Shown in pieces: positions 33,292-42,793 of a DNA stretch of 64,000 bases (positions are counted from its first letter, which is position 1; every line of letters begins with the position of its first letter). Location: positions 1 through 64,000 of the forward strand of contig NZ_LGKP01000042.1 of assembly GCF_001306135.1 (NCBI RefSeq), written 5' to 3'. This DNA is from Herpetosiphon geysericola. Its GTDB lineage: Bacteria > Chloroflexota > Chloroflexia > Chloroflexales > Herpetosiphonaceae. Both the position numbers and the translations under genes were made by a program. The notes below the pieces were generated by a model that saw only the letters and a list, made by a program, of their open reading frames with translations, did no database searches and was not told the DNA's origin.

Positions 33292-35765
33292 TACACACCG
33301 ACCTTTCCATCGAGCCGGTTAAAGGCTCCAGGCTTTTGCGGCGCTGGCATTGCAGGAATTGCCTCTTGACCCGTACCACGCATATAGCGTTGTCCTGCAC
33401 TACCCTGCGCCGATGATGGATTACTTGGTAGCCCATGGCCTTTTGCAGGTATCGAGCTTTTGGTCGTCTTCGGAAACGCTGCGAGGAGTCGCAGTTGCTC
33501 AGCCTGCACCTCAATCGCTGGACGTGCATAGCGCAGCCGACTGAGCCACAACACGCGCGTCCGTTTGTCGGGGATGAGGCCTGGCTGCGCCAAGATCGCT
33601 CGGCGCTGGCACGCTCGATGCTGGGTACAGCGCTGCAAATAGGCCTGCCAGTGCGCCTCTGGTGCGCGATATAACAACGCGAGGGCATCTTCTGGACTGA
33701 ATTCTGCCAACTCTGCAATCCATGCATCCATTTGCGCATCCTCTGGCGTCAATTGGTCTGCGGTCATTGTTTGCCACACGCCATCAACCGGCACAACGCG
33801 CTGATCAGGGAGTGGCCACAGTGGGAGTGGTTCAAATGAAAACAACTCAACGGTTTCACCGGTGCTCAGCGTTACATGGCCATAGCCTTCCTGTCGGGCT
33901 GGAATACTCTCATAGTCACTCTTGGTCAGGCCCGAACTCGGATATTGGCTCATCCAGACAGCGGCATCATCGCCGCGTGTGCCAACAATGAAGCGTGCGC
34001 CACAGTTGGCCATAATTGCCTTGAGCAAATCCGTCATGAACTGGCCGGTATGTTGATGGATGAAGAATCCCCCCACCATAAATGATCGGAGCCGTTCCAG
34101 CATATTCGTCAACGATGAGGGATCGCGTTGGCGGACCATGACTTGCACCTCATCGAGAAATGCGAGGATGAGCTCCCGTTCTGGTTCCTTGAGCTCTTGG
34201 CGACTAAACGCTGCGGCAACAATCTGATTCAAAAACAGTGTCGCGAGAAAAGCACCTTCTTTTTCTCCGATACGCTCGACCGGTAATTTGGCGAAGAGAA
34301 TGCCCCGCTGGTCAAGCATCGTACGAATGGGAATGCTTGTCCGCGGCTGATTCGTAATACGACGGACGGTCGAATTCATGAGGAATTGATCAATCCGTCG
34401 CTGGACGGCATCCATCGAGTTCTTTTGTTGCTCGGAGAGATCTGGATAGACATTCTCCCACCAATAGCGTGTCTGGTAATCGCGTATCTTCGCGAGAATA
34501 CGCGCTCGATATTCTTCAGACCGAAAGAATACGGATAGGTGGGCAAGAGTTGCATTTGGCTCGCCTTCAATCAGTGCTTTCGCTCCCCAGCCAATGAACT
34601 GCTGCATGCCGACGGACTTCTGCCAGTTTTCGTCCATGGCAGCAAAGGTCGATTCAACGAGGGAAATAAGTGTATCCGTATCAACGCCCGTCGGAAGCGA
34701 TTGGGCATCCAAGAGGTTCAATCCAACTGGCCACTCAGTATCTGTGGGGTCGAAAATAGCAACATCGCCTTCTCGTTCCAAAGGTACCATGAGGATAGCG
34801 TCATCAACCGTATCGCCCTTGAAATCTGAAAGAATAGCGCCAGCTCCAACCCGAAACACCTCACCTAACAACACCTTCGTCAAGTGCGATTTGCCAGAGC
34901 CAGAAGGAGCAATGATGTGGCCATGGGTGCTGAAGGCTCCTAATGGTACGCCGAGATAAATGGGTGTGCCGTCTGGACGACGACCGCGTGCCACGCGAAT
35001 CATCCGGTCTTTGATTGGGACTATCGCATCATAGAATGGCGGTGGTTCATCGATAGGACCAACAATGATGCGTGGATCGGGCGGGAGATACCGATTCCTC
35101 CGCCATCGCGCGATATGAACATCCCGTTGTGTTGGAAAATGCCAATGCAAGGTAATCTCAGAGGGAACCAGAATACTGGGATGCTGTTCGGGCCACAGTG
35201 GTGGGAGCGGAATGCTCCGGGCGGGAAGGAATGGAAGGTCACGTCTTGGTAAATGGGCTAAATGCCCTGCATCACGGCGGGCTATACCACCGCTACTTTG
35301 CTTCCAGGCTTGTGTGACATCGCCCCGTTCTTGGGTGTATTGTGCTACGATACTGGATACCTGTTTCAGTTGTCGCTCCGCAACCTCAGGATCAGTTGCA
35401 ATAACCACTGCCCGCAGAACGGCTCGAAATCCCTTTTCCGCAGCCTTGGCTTGGATTGCTGCGCCAACATCCTTGAGATGCGGTTGATCAGTGAGTTTTG
35501 CATCCTCGAGCATGATTGCTGCTCGCATCCGTGCCCACCACTGCCATCGTCCCTTGGTTGGAGACAAAATGATCTGCACACCAACATGCTGTACTCCCGT
35601 TAGTGGCGTTAGGCTCCCGAGTAGTGGCCCCATAAGATCGGTATTTGAATCAACGGTCGCCATTACCAATGGGTAGCTCGAATCGGCGGCAAGCTGCCAT
35701 TCACGCCATGCAACAATCGGAATATTGACCATATCGGTGGTATGTGATTGAGGATTGCCAGTCAT
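33291..35765 (-). CDS. VirD4/HerA-type coupling ATPase
   Basis: 824 residues from MTGNPQSHT, with GAAGGAG 5 bases upstream. The N-terminal 250 residues are a beta-rich region. The P-loop SGSGKSH is at about 286-293, LSDFKGD follows it, and Walker B LAFLDEVQVM is at about 531-541. Later, RFIVGTRGDD and the region around it match the C-terminal lobe of type IV secretion coupling proteins. It should pump DNA or protein substrates into the secretion channel. No strong membrane helix is present, but the gene just upstream (35776) encodes a two-helix membrane protein that could anchor it. A proline-rich unstructured tail forms the last 70 residues. Confidence 0.85.
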   Translation of the reverse strand: MTGNPQSHTTDMVNIPIVAWREWQLAADSSYPLVMATVDSNTDLMGPLLGSLTPLTGVQHVGVQIILSPTKGRWQWWARMRAAIMLEDAKLTDQPHLKDVGAAIQAKAAEKGFRAVLRAVVIATDPEVAERQLKQVSSIVAQYTQERGDVTQAWKQSSGGIARRDAGHLAHLPRRDLPFLPARSIPLPPLWPEQHPSILVPSEITLHWHFPTQRDVHIARWRRNRYLPPDPRIIVGPIDEPPPFYDAIVPIKDRMIRVARGRRPDGTPIYLGVPLGAFSTHGHIIAPSGSGKSHLTKVLLGEVFRVGAGAILSDFKGDTVDDAILMVPLEREGDVAIFDPTDTEWPVGLNLLDAQSLPTGVDTDTLISLVESTFAAMDENWQKSVGMQQFIGWGAKALIEGEPNATLAHLSVFFRSEEYRARILAKIRDYQTRYWWENVYPDLSEQQKNSMDAVQRRIDQFLMNSTVRRITNQPRTSIPIRTMLDQRGILFAKLPVERIGEKEGAFLATLFLNQIVAAAFSRQELKEPERELILAFLDEVQVMVRQRDPSSLTNMLERLRSFMVGGFFIHQHTGQFMTDLLKAIMANCGARFIVGTRGDDAAVWMSQYPSSGLTKSDYESIPARQEGYGHVTLSTGETVELFSFEPLPLWPLPDQRVVPVDGVWQTMTADQLTPEDAQMDAWIAELAEFSPEDALALLYRAPEAHWQAYLQRCTQHRACQRRAILAQPGLIPDKRTRVLWLSRLRYARPAIEVQAEQLRLLAAFPKTTKSSIPAKGHGLPSNPSSAQGSAGQRYMRGTGQEAIPAMPAPQKPGAFNRLDGKVGV

Positions 35766-35775
35766 ACAATCTCCT

Positions 35776-36387
35776 TCATAGTCCAACTGCCTGCAGTGGA
35801 TCATCCATCGTTCGGATTTCAATCCCTGGTGCAGCACCCGTGAGCAGACTCTGGGTTGTCAATACGAGTGCTGGCTCTGCTGGTAACCAGAGTCCCCATT
35901 GCACTCGACCATCTGATCCACTCCAAAGCTCCAGAGAGATTCGGGCATCGCCTTGGTGCGCCGCCAGCGCTGTCGCAAGCGTGCGAAATGGGTCAATAGC
36001 CTGCACTGCTTCTCCATATCCACTACGGGCGGCAGCCGCGCCATGGGGGTCGGTGGCTGCCGGTTTGGGGAGCCGAATGCCGAGGAATCCTCCGCGTCCA
36101 AGCGGAGTCTGGTGGCGTGCCTGCTGCCGTATCCAGACACTTTCAACCATTGCAAGCAGAACCCAAAAGAGATAGATTCCCCAAATGACGACTCCTGTCA
36201 GCATCAGGCGGTTAATGAGCGTGCGAAAGGTCAGCATTGGACCTGCGAATGGAACCTTTGAAAGTAAAAAATAACTGCCTCCAATAATCAGGAGACTCAC
36301 TATTAAAATGGAACCGACACATCCTCGCCAATGGAGTGCAATCCTGCGAGTCATAGTGCGTCGTGATGATGGTGCAATTGTTGTCAT
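35776..36387 (-). CDS. Two-helix membrane protein, likely anchor of the coupling ATPase
   Basis: 203 residues, GGAG before the ATG. Two hydrophobic helices at about 22-42 and 60-82 are followed by a cytosolic domain with a strand-rich end (ISLELWSGSDG, VQWGLWLPA). The end resembles the N-terminal beta domain of FtsK/TraD-like membrane ATPases, so this may be the membrane part of a coupling protein that is encoded as a separate chain here. It starts 3 bases after the stop of the 36391 gene and ends 10 bases before the coupling ATPase. Confidence 0.6.
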   Translation of the reverse strand: MTTIAPSSRRTMTRRIALHWRGCVGSILIVSLLIIGGSYFLLSKVPFAGPMLTFRTLINRLMLTGVVIWGIYLFWVLLAMVESVWIRQQARHQTPLGRGGFLGIRLPKPAATDPHGAAAARSGYGEAVQAIDPFRTLATALAAHQGDARISLELWSGSDGRVQWGLWLPAEPALVLTTQSLLTGAAPGIEIRTMDDPLQAVGL

Positions 36388-36390
36388 CCA

Positions 36391-39300
36391 TTACTCCAAT
36401 TCTAAATAGAGCGCGTTGATCACATCAGCTTCATCGTCTTGGCTGTCTCTTCCATCCGATAATGGAACATCTGACACACGGTGGTTAAACATTGCCCACA
36501 CATCAGCCTCCGTTTTCAGCTTCGGATTAATGCGATAGGCACCACGGCCACTTTGGCGATTCAATAACACTCCGGTTCGGTCATGGACATGGGCTAGTAT
36601 GGCCCATCCACATTGCTCATCGATGTCGTACTCAGGCAAGGCTTCAATAACCATGCGGGCCGTGATTTGTCGGCGAGAATCAGCCAATGCTCTCGTAACA
36701 ATCGTGTGTAATGCCCTATAATCGAGGTGGCTTGGAGGGAGACCTAAAGAATTCTCTTGATGAAGCTGTTGCAGATTACCCGTAGGGTGACGAGAAGTCG
36801 TATAGGATTGTGATCTATCAACCTCTGATACCGTGAAGGGGATAGGGTCTTCTCCTAGAATCGCAGGTGCGAGGGCAGTTGGCTCCACCTGCCAAAACGT
36901 CCATGGATCGGTGGCTGCTTTTACGGTTTTTGCATATTTTCGTTGGGGCAAACTGGTTAGGTATGAAAGCAGCATATGATCATCGAGAGTTGCCGGAAGG
37001 CGACATTGATGCTGAAGATCGTGCTCAATTCGGAGGGTCACCATAGTATTGGCGCTGGACAGAACTGGGAGAATCTTTGTCAACGGTATGAGTTCTGCTC
37101 CTGGTTCCTCAGCAATTAAGAGAACGACAATTGGGCGATGATGCGCACGCGCGAGTAGCCGCATGATTGCCTGTACCATTTTTAATGTCAGGAGTACTGG
37201 TACAGTGAGGATAACAAATTGCTCCCGAGTATCTGAGTCAGGAACAAGATGTGTTGCTAAAAGCGCATCAATTTGATCATTCAGTGAGAGGGTATTCCAG
37301 ACGCTCTTGCTCTCAGCGAGTTTTGTATACTGAGGGGCATGAAGAAATGCCGTGAGTGAATCAGGAATATCGCCTAGGATAAAGAGTGCGGTGTGATCGG
37401 CATCTGCTTCTGAGAGCGTATCACACAGAATAGCTCGGACACACTGTATCGCCTGTGTACCAGTCACAAGAAGATGTGAAAGACGGTCCCAGAGGAAGGT
37501 TCGCTCAGAACCATCGATTCCCGTAAGGCGGAACGTCCATACTGGGATTGTAGGTTTGTGCATCGTTCGCACATTGACTGTGAGAAATCGTATTGTTGCG
37601 TCAGTCATTGTCCATTGCGCATCGATCATTGCGATTGCCCCATCAGCAAGATACATAGGAAGGTGTTCTTCCATTACTGGAGACACATTCCGTAACGCCA
37701 CTTCGACTGTCTGTTCTGTTTGCATAACCCCTTCAATGGATTCAACGGGCCGTCGTTTCACCTCATGAGCGATCACATACTCGATCGTCCCTATCGCACC
37801 GTGAATTGCCCCAATTCGCCGTAATGACGCAAGCACTGTTTGGGCTGCGGCAGCACGCTCCTCCTCCTCCATTCTTGAAGGATTATGCTCTGTCTGCATG
37901 ACCATTGGCCGCATGGTTGGGAGTGGGATCAACTCGCCTTGATGAACTAGACGAGTAGGAGATACGGAGCCGGGCTGAAGCATTACTGCATACTCCTGTG
38001 CATCAGGCCCACAGAGAAACCAGTGCTGTTTCAGTGTTGTTAAAGCCAGCGGGTGCTGCACCAATTCTCGAATAGTGGACGGGATGGCTTTGCCATGCAT
38101 CCCACCAGTAGCCATCCGCCACGCAGGAATGCTTCCCCAGGTACTGCTCGTCCACAAGGACGCATGAGGGTCGATAGCCAGTCGATCAGTACTTTGCTCA
38201 CCCTCGGATGCGACTATGATAGGACGGCTTACGGGCGGTAGAGCCTTGATAATAGCCTCCAAGATGAGGTGCAATGCACGACGCTGTTTTGGGTCTGGTG
38301 GTTGAACGATAATCAATGCACCACCAGCTTCCATGAGGGGAGCCACCTGTTCACCAGGTGCCGTCAACAGCCCAAGAAGCTTTCGTCCGATATACGGCTG
38401 AAGACACATCTGCCAGCGGGCACCATAGGTGCGCCAATTAAAGAAATTCTCCCCACCGTCTTCATCTTGTGCCAGCGCACTCACTTCAGGTGGCGGATCA
38501 AGGAGTCTTGCCAGAAGAAGGCCAATCTGTTGCGGTGCGCGATCATTGCGCCAATGCCGCAGTGCTGGTCGGATAAGACGACGAACGGGATCAAGCGGCT
38601 CAAAAAGCATGATTTCATCAAGCAGAGAGACTATGTGATCATCATTTAAAAGCATCGAAAGATCGAGGGTTGCCGTTGTCGCCATACTCCGATAATCAAC
38701 GATCCGCATCCGCCGACGTAACTGGTCAGACGATGATAGCAATACATCGACAGTTTCTGGCTGAAGAAAGGCAATCAGGCTGGCATCAGCTTGGAGGATG
38801 GCCCTCAAGCTATGGACGAGGAGCGGGCGACGTTCCTCGCTACCACCGACAATTTCGATGGCTTGCCTATTACCGAGTGGCAAGCTTGGTTCTGCGCCGT
38901 CGTGAGCGTATCCAAGACGGAGTACCCCACCTGTTCGAGCACGGATCTGGGTTCGATGCAAAGGAAGTACGGGCAACGCAGATCCGGGTACAAGGGTGGG
39001 ATTTGGAAATAAACCCGTGGATTGATTTTTCGTCATAGATGGAATGATTAAAAGGCTTCGTACGATCGCAAGACCGTACCGACGAAGCCATCGAGGCATC
39101 GGCAAATTGCGCTTACGCCAGTTCCTTGCAGCAATAACGGATGGTGGCTCACCACAATCGGCAGCAAACATCGCTCGTTGCCCGTTCTTTGTAATGGCGA
39201 TCATAACGAGGGACGCGTTCATCCCGAATGGCCAGTGTGCAGTGGTTGTTTCGAACGTAATCTTGCTCCATATGGGTGCCTGTGGTGATGTCAGTTCACG

Positions 39301-39603
39301 CACTGGAGCAAGATGACTCCCTGGTGCATAGCGTGTCATCATGTATTCAAATCGATTACCCCATGCCTTCGGCAAAGCAACAACGAAAGCGTAGGATTGT
39401 CCTTCCCGTACTGCCCAGATCTCGCCACCACCAGCCTGATAGCATAAACCGAGAAATTGTGCTTCTACCCGCGGTATGTCTGTCCCATGGGCCAGACGCA
39501 CACGATAACGAACCCATGATGCCCGTTCATGCGCCTGACGATATGCCAGCACTGCGACTATACTGAGCACAAATACCACGATGAGAAGCACAATAACCAT
39601 CAT
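36391..39603 (-). CDS. Large membrane-anchored protein, degenerate HerA/VirB4-like
   Basis: 1070 residues with a single N-terminal membrane helix (VIVLLIVVFVLSIVAVLAY). The middle (about 240-560) follows the layout of the neighbouring P-loop ATPases, for example IEIVGGSEERRPLLVHSLR where a Walker A loop would be and GGALIIVQPPDPKQRRALHL in the later strand, but GxGKS/T is absent. It is thus probably an ATPase-fold protein that lost catalysis. A C-terminal winged-helix-like region (about 960-1040) ends the chain. It starts directly after the small gene at 39604. It likely has a structural role in the membrane complex. Confidence 0.55.
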   Translation of the reverse strand: MMVIVLLIVVFVLSIVAVLAYRQAHERASWVRYRVRLAHGTDIPRVEAQFLGLCYQAGGGEIWAVREGQSYAFVVALPKAWGNRFEYMMTRYAPGSHLAPVRELTSPQAPIWSKITFETTTAHWPFGMNASLVMIAITKNGQRAMFAADCGEPPSVIAARNWRKRNLPMPRWLRRYGLAIVRSLLIIPSMTKNQSTGLFPNPTLVPGSALPVLPLHRTQIRARTGGVLRLGYAHDGAEPSLPLGNRQAIEIVGGSEERRPLLVHSLRAILQADASLIAFLQPETVDVLLSSSDQLRRRMRIVDYRSMATTATLDLSMLLNDDHIVSLLDEIMLFEPLDPVRRLIRPALRHWRNDRAPQQIGLLLARLLDPPPEVSALAQDEDGGENFFNWRTYGARWQMCLQPYIGRKLLGLLTAPGEQVAPLMEAGGALIIVQPPDPKQRRALHLILEAIIKALPPVSRPIIVASEGEQSTDRLAIDPHASLWTSSTWGSIPAWRMATGGMHGKAIPSTIRELVQHPLALTTLKQHWFLCGPDAQEYAVMLQPGSVSPTRLVHQGELIPLPTMRPMVMQTEHNPSRMEEEERAAAAQTVLASLRRIGAIHGAIGTIEYVIAHEVKRRPVESIEGVMQTEQTVEVALRNVSPVMEEHLPMYLADGAIAMIDAQWTMTDATIRFLTVNVRTMHKPTIPVWTFRLTGIDGSERTFLWDRLSHLLVTGTQAIQCVRAILCDTLSEADADHTALFILGDIPDSLTAFLHAPQYTKLAESKSVWNTLSLNDQIDALLATHLVPDSDTREQFVILTVPVLLTLKMVQAIMRLLARAHHRPIVVLLIAEEPGAELIPLTKILPVLSSANTMVTLRIEHDLQHQCRLPATLDDHMLLSYLTSLPQRKYAKTVKAATDPWTFWQVEPTALAPAILGEDPIPFTVSEVDRSQSYTTSRHPTGNLQQLHQENSLGLPPSHLDYRALHTIVTRALADSRRQITARMVIEALPEYDIDEQCGWAILAHVHDRTGVLLNRQSGRGAYRINPKLKTEADVWAMFNHRVSDVPLSDGRDSQDDEADVINALYLELE

Positions 39604-39849
39604 CTAATCCTCAACCAAGGAAAATGCGGCCATATTAAGCGGTTTTGGATCACCAAGACGTGCATCAGAAGCAGGATCGCTGTTGATGACTCCAACAGAT
39701 TGTGGAGATAAACCTACGAGCCCCTCCAGTTCACCAATTTTCTGCTGGAGAAATGCCCCCCACAAATGAAAACGTTCCTGTGCTGCAACGGTGTTGTTGG
39801 TTGGCTCTGTTGTGATTGTGCGCCCTAAGAATGAATCAAATACTCGCAT
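39604..39849 (-). CDS. Hypothetical small protein
   Basis: 81 residues with GAAGGAG 6 bases before the ATG. Soluble, without a recognisable motif; the middle (HLWGAFLQQKIGELEGL) may be a helix. It lies between the VirB4-like ATPase gene (14 bases) and the large degenerate ATPase gene (no gap), so it is probably a small component or chaperone of that complex. Family unknown. Confidence 0.65.
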   Translation of the reverse strand: MRVFDSFLGRTITTEPTNNTVAAQERFHLWGAFLQQKIGELEGLVGLSPQSVGVINSDPASDARLGDPKPLNMAAFSLVED

Positions 39850-39863
39850 AGATAGCTCCTTCG

Positions 39864-41987
39864 TTATACTCCGCCTGCTCCAGCGTGTATCGTCTTTTTC
39901 ACCGTTATCAATCGTCGTTCGTATGGAGAGAGATCGTTATAGATTTCGAATACCTTGTTATTCAAAACTAACGTAAAATGGCCTGCCATGCGCTCAATTG
40001 TTTCCTCATCATCATCAATACCGATCGTATTGCGGCGTTGCGCATCCGTGAGCATTGGGAAGAGTTCCTGTAAAAGCGGACCTTGATCCGTTTTCATAAG
40101 GCCAATAACGGTAATGAATGTGTTTTGAAAAATTTCCTTTCCAGCATGGGTTTTGAGCAGTTCCAGCGTTTGATCGACGATCCAGAGTCCGAGCCCATAG
40201 GCGCGGATGGTCTTTGCCATATTTTCGGCAAAGTTTTCAAAGATGGGATCTTTCAAGAGTACGCCAGCCTCATCCATAATGATGATGCCCTCACGCGGTG
40301 TACGGCGCACTTGACGTTGAATTGCCGCACAGATGAGTGTCGTAAAAAATCGCTTGAACCGCTCTGGCATATTCCGGTCAATCTCATAAATAATCACGGG
40401 TGTAGTTGGCACCATACGCAGGTCCAGTGTTGTAGGCCGATTGAACACGCTGTCAAGGGGAGGCTCAATCCATTGTGCAATAATGTCCTGCAAGCCTGTG
40501 TTGTTCAACTCACGATCGATAATTGCGACGAGATCGGAGAGGAGTGGGATTGTGGCAGCATCATCGAGCGGCATTCCGTACAACCCCTTGTAGAGCTTCG
40601 TCAGCGCTCGACTCAACTGCATTGACTGGGTTGGAGTGAGTGGTTCGCGGTTCAACATACTGATCGTATTTTGGACATGCTCAACCTGCTCGACTAACCC
40701 AATTTCGAGGTTATCCACGATAGGATCAAGAACATTAATCGTCAATGGTTTATGGCCAGCCTGGGAATAGAGTGATACACGATTGAAGGATGAGCCGGGA
40801 TGTGTCGCTGCAAGGGCATGAAAATTCTCTTGCGGATCAATCACGATTACCTGGACTGCTTGTTCATCAACTAAACGATGTGCATAGACAGTAGCCAGCG
40901 TAGATTTCCCACTCCCAGATATTCCTACAATGCAGGCGTGTTTTGCAGCAATCTTTGCGAGCTCTCGGCGGAGTGGATGACGTTGTGTTTTATCACGGCC
41001 TAACAGCAAACCCTTATCACGCCGATCAGTTGCAATACCTGCAGGGACAAGGGGTGCCAACTGGTGAGTAACCAGATTGTGCGGCCGTTGATTAATGCGG
41101 ATCTCATGCGTATGCCGTGGGGTTGCAAATAGACCAATCTGTTTCTGATACCCCTCCAATGGCCGCATATGAATCGTTGCGTCGAGGGTGTGTTTAATCT
41201 GTTGACCATGTAAAATGGCGGAATCCTCAGTTTCGCCCGCAACTAAGACAGCAATCTGCACTTCATGAAGGAGTGATCCCTGTTCAATGATGCGTGCAGC
41301 CGTCACAATATCATCCCGTGCTGCGTTGCGGGCAGCGTTAAATTCTTGAAACATCGCGAAGCTCGTTCCTAAACCATTCATCGCCGTGTAGATTTTGTTG
41401 CGGGCATCGGCTTGACTATAACTTGCGACATCAACCACTAAAATGACCGGGAATGTCTGGCTCAAAATTGAGCGAAACATCATTGGAGACGCTGATCCTG
41501 GAAATTGTGCGCTCAAGAAGCCCCGCCATGCATGGTGCCCATCGACTGATTGCAGAACATGACCCGTCGTGGTATAGCGCTTGGCTCCAAAGACATTTGG
41601 AAATGAGCTAAGTGGTATCACTCGACCAATGATGCCACTCTGGAGCAGCGCAGGAAGGCTCTGGCGCTGTTGCGCTGTTTCAGGCCACGCAAGCAAATAA
41701 TGACTGATATCGTGGATTCCATCCCGCTCCATATCATGGAGTTGCATGAGGGTTGCCTGACGTGCCTCTATCTGCTCGGGTCGTGTAAGCACATCGAGCT
41801 CGGCGCGGATCTGCCGCCGCTGGCCATCCAAACTTGCTGGCCGTGAGACCGATATCCAGCGCCAGCGGTAGGGCATACCCACCATCAAACCACCAAACTG
41901 ACTGATAACATATTTCCAATCACGTTCATTGATTGACAACAGGTTCCGTCCAGCAACGCGAAATGCGAGCGGTGTCACGATAGTCAT
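39864..41987 (-). CDS. virB4: VirB4-type secretion ATPase
   Basis: 707 residues, GGAGG before the ATG, which overlaps the stop of the VirB3-like gene by 4 bases. The N-terminal half is the VirB4 (CagE/TrbE) domain. The C-terminal half is a RecA-like ATPase with Walker A GISGSGKST (about 354-362), VIDPQENF just after it, and Walker B GIIIMDEAG (about 565-573). VirB4 is the universal energising ATPase of type IV secretion, working at the inner membrane. Its presence beside VirB2-, VirB3- and VirB6-like genes makes the locus a type IV secretion system. Confidence 0.9.
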   Translation of the reverse strand: MTIVTPLAFRVAGRNLLSINERDWKYVISQFGGLMVGMPYRWRWISVSRPASLDGQRRQIRAELDVLTRPEQIEARQATLMQLHDMERDGIHDISHYLLAWPETAQQRQSLPALLQSGIIGRVIPLSSFPNVFGAKRYTTTGHVLQSVDGHHAWRGFLSAQFPGSASPMMFRSILSQTFPVILVVDVASYSQADARNKIYTAMNGLGTSFAMFQEFNAARNAARDDIVTAARIIEQGSLLHEVQIAVLVAGETEDSAILHGQQIKHTLDATIHMRPLEGYQKQIGLFATPRHTHEIRINQRPHNLVTHQLAPLVPAGIATDRRDKGLLLGRDKTQRHPLRRELAKIAAKHACIVGISGSGKSTLATVYAHRLVDEQAVQVIVIDPQENFHALAATHPGSSFNRVSLYSQAGHKPLTINVLDPIVDNLEIGLVEQVEHVQNTISMLNREPLTPTQSMQLSRALTKLYKGLYGMPLDDAATIPLLSDLVAIIDRELNNTGLQDIIAQWIEPPLDSVFNRPTTLDLRMVPTTPVIIYEIDRNMPERFKRFFTTLICAAIQRQVRRTPREGIIIMDEAGVLLKDPIFENFAENMAKTIRAYGLGLWIVDQTLELLKTHAGKEIFQNTFITVIGLMKTDQGPLLQELFPMLTDAQRRNTIGIDDDEETIERMAGHFTLVLNNKVFEIYNDLSPYERRLITVKKTIHAGAGGV

Positions 41988-42412
41988 CGACGACCTCCGT
42001 GATGCATACTCATTACTTGGTTATTTTCGTCCATAAGTAGGACTGGTCGATGTGCATCCATATCAGTAGTACTGAACGCCTCATCACTAGGGATAAAAAG
42101 CAACTCCTCTGGGGCAATCCGACGTCGCATCTGGTAGACTATGGCAGCCATAATGCGCTCACCGATCTTGATATGATCTTGCTCCTTCGAGAGAATTAAC
42201 ACCGAGCTTAACGATGACAGTAAGAATGAAAGAAAAAAGATCACTGGCCCAAAGAGCAGATTGCAGAGTCCACCCACCAGTAGACCAATGCCCAGACTTA
42301 GAATCATTTGCTGCATGCTTATCTGGCCTATGCCAGGAATGCTGGCGATGGGCCGTGGTGTATGTAAGAACTCGCTGAAGAATTTCACAGAAAATCGTTC
42401 CGAGCCACTCAT
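41984..42412 (-). CDS. VirB3/PrgI-like membrane protein
   Basis: 142 residues, AAAGGA before the ATG. Two adjacent hydrophobic helices in about 32-75 (MQQMILSLGIGLLVGGL, then VIFFLSFLLSSLSSVLIL) are followed by a short polar tail (RMRRRIAPEEL type). PrgI/VirB3 proteins have this arrangement and bind VirB4 at the inner membrane. The gene overlaps virB4 by 4 bases, as is usual for this pair. The terminal 30 residues are unlike known members. Confidence 0.72.
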   Translation of the reverse strand: MSGSERFSVKFFSEFLHTPRPIASIPGIGQISMQQMILSLGIGLLVGGLCNLLFGPVIFFLSFLLSSLSSVLILSKEQDHIKIGERIMAAIVYQMRRRIAPEELLFIPSDEAFSTTDMDAHRPVLLMDENNQVMSMHHGGRR

Positions 42413-42425
42413 AGTTCAATCCTTT

Positions 42426-42458
42426 CCAGCGTGCAAGAGGACTGTCCTTACACGCTGG
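42426..42458 (-). other. Intercistronic stem-loop after the VirB2-like gene
   Basis: CCAGCGTG and CACGCTGG form an 8-bp stem, with a nested AGGAC/GTCCT pairing inside the 17-base loop. It lies between the stop of the pilin-like gene (42483) and the start of the VirB3-like gene (42412), and overlaps the ribosome-binding area of the latter. It may protect the pilin mRNA 3-prime end or limit translation downstream, giving more pilin than VirB3. Confidence 0.5.
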
Positions 42459-42482
42459 GCTAACAGGGATCAGCGAGAGTCT

Positions 42483-42725
42483 CTAATTAAAGACGAAAAT
42501 CGCCGTAATCGACTCGATCAGAAATGCACCAATGAACGTCAGGAGAATACCGGCAACGATCATGCCGAAGTTGATATTCTTCGCGATAGACTTGACAAAA
42601 CTACCAGCAAACACGGCTAGAATCATCCCGCCAACAACGAGCACTGCGAGCACCAACACCAATTCCTTCAAACCAATCTTCTCAATTAACTGGCTAATCC
42701 ATCCAGCTGCAATCACGATTTTCAT
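42483..42725 (-). CDS. VirB2-like small membrane pilin or channel subunit
   Basis: 80 residues, GGAGG before the ATG. Two long hydrophobic helices (about 20-42 and 52-76) are joined by a short polar turn (SFVKSIAKNINFG), the layout of mature VirB2-type pilins and of related small subunits in Gram-positive systems. It has no cleavable signal peptide. It lies directly upstream of the VirB3-like and VirB4-like genes, in the standard virB2-3-4 order. A stem-loop follows the gene. Confidence 0.65.
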   Translation of the reverse strand: MKIVIAAGWISQLIEKIGLKELVLVLAVLVVGGMILAVFAGSFVKSIAKNINFGMIVAGILLTFIGAFLIESITAIFVFN

Positions 42726-42793
42726 CTGAGAACCTCCGATACGAAAATAAGTGAGGTAACGAGAACATCTCTATCACTGACGCTTAACCCACG

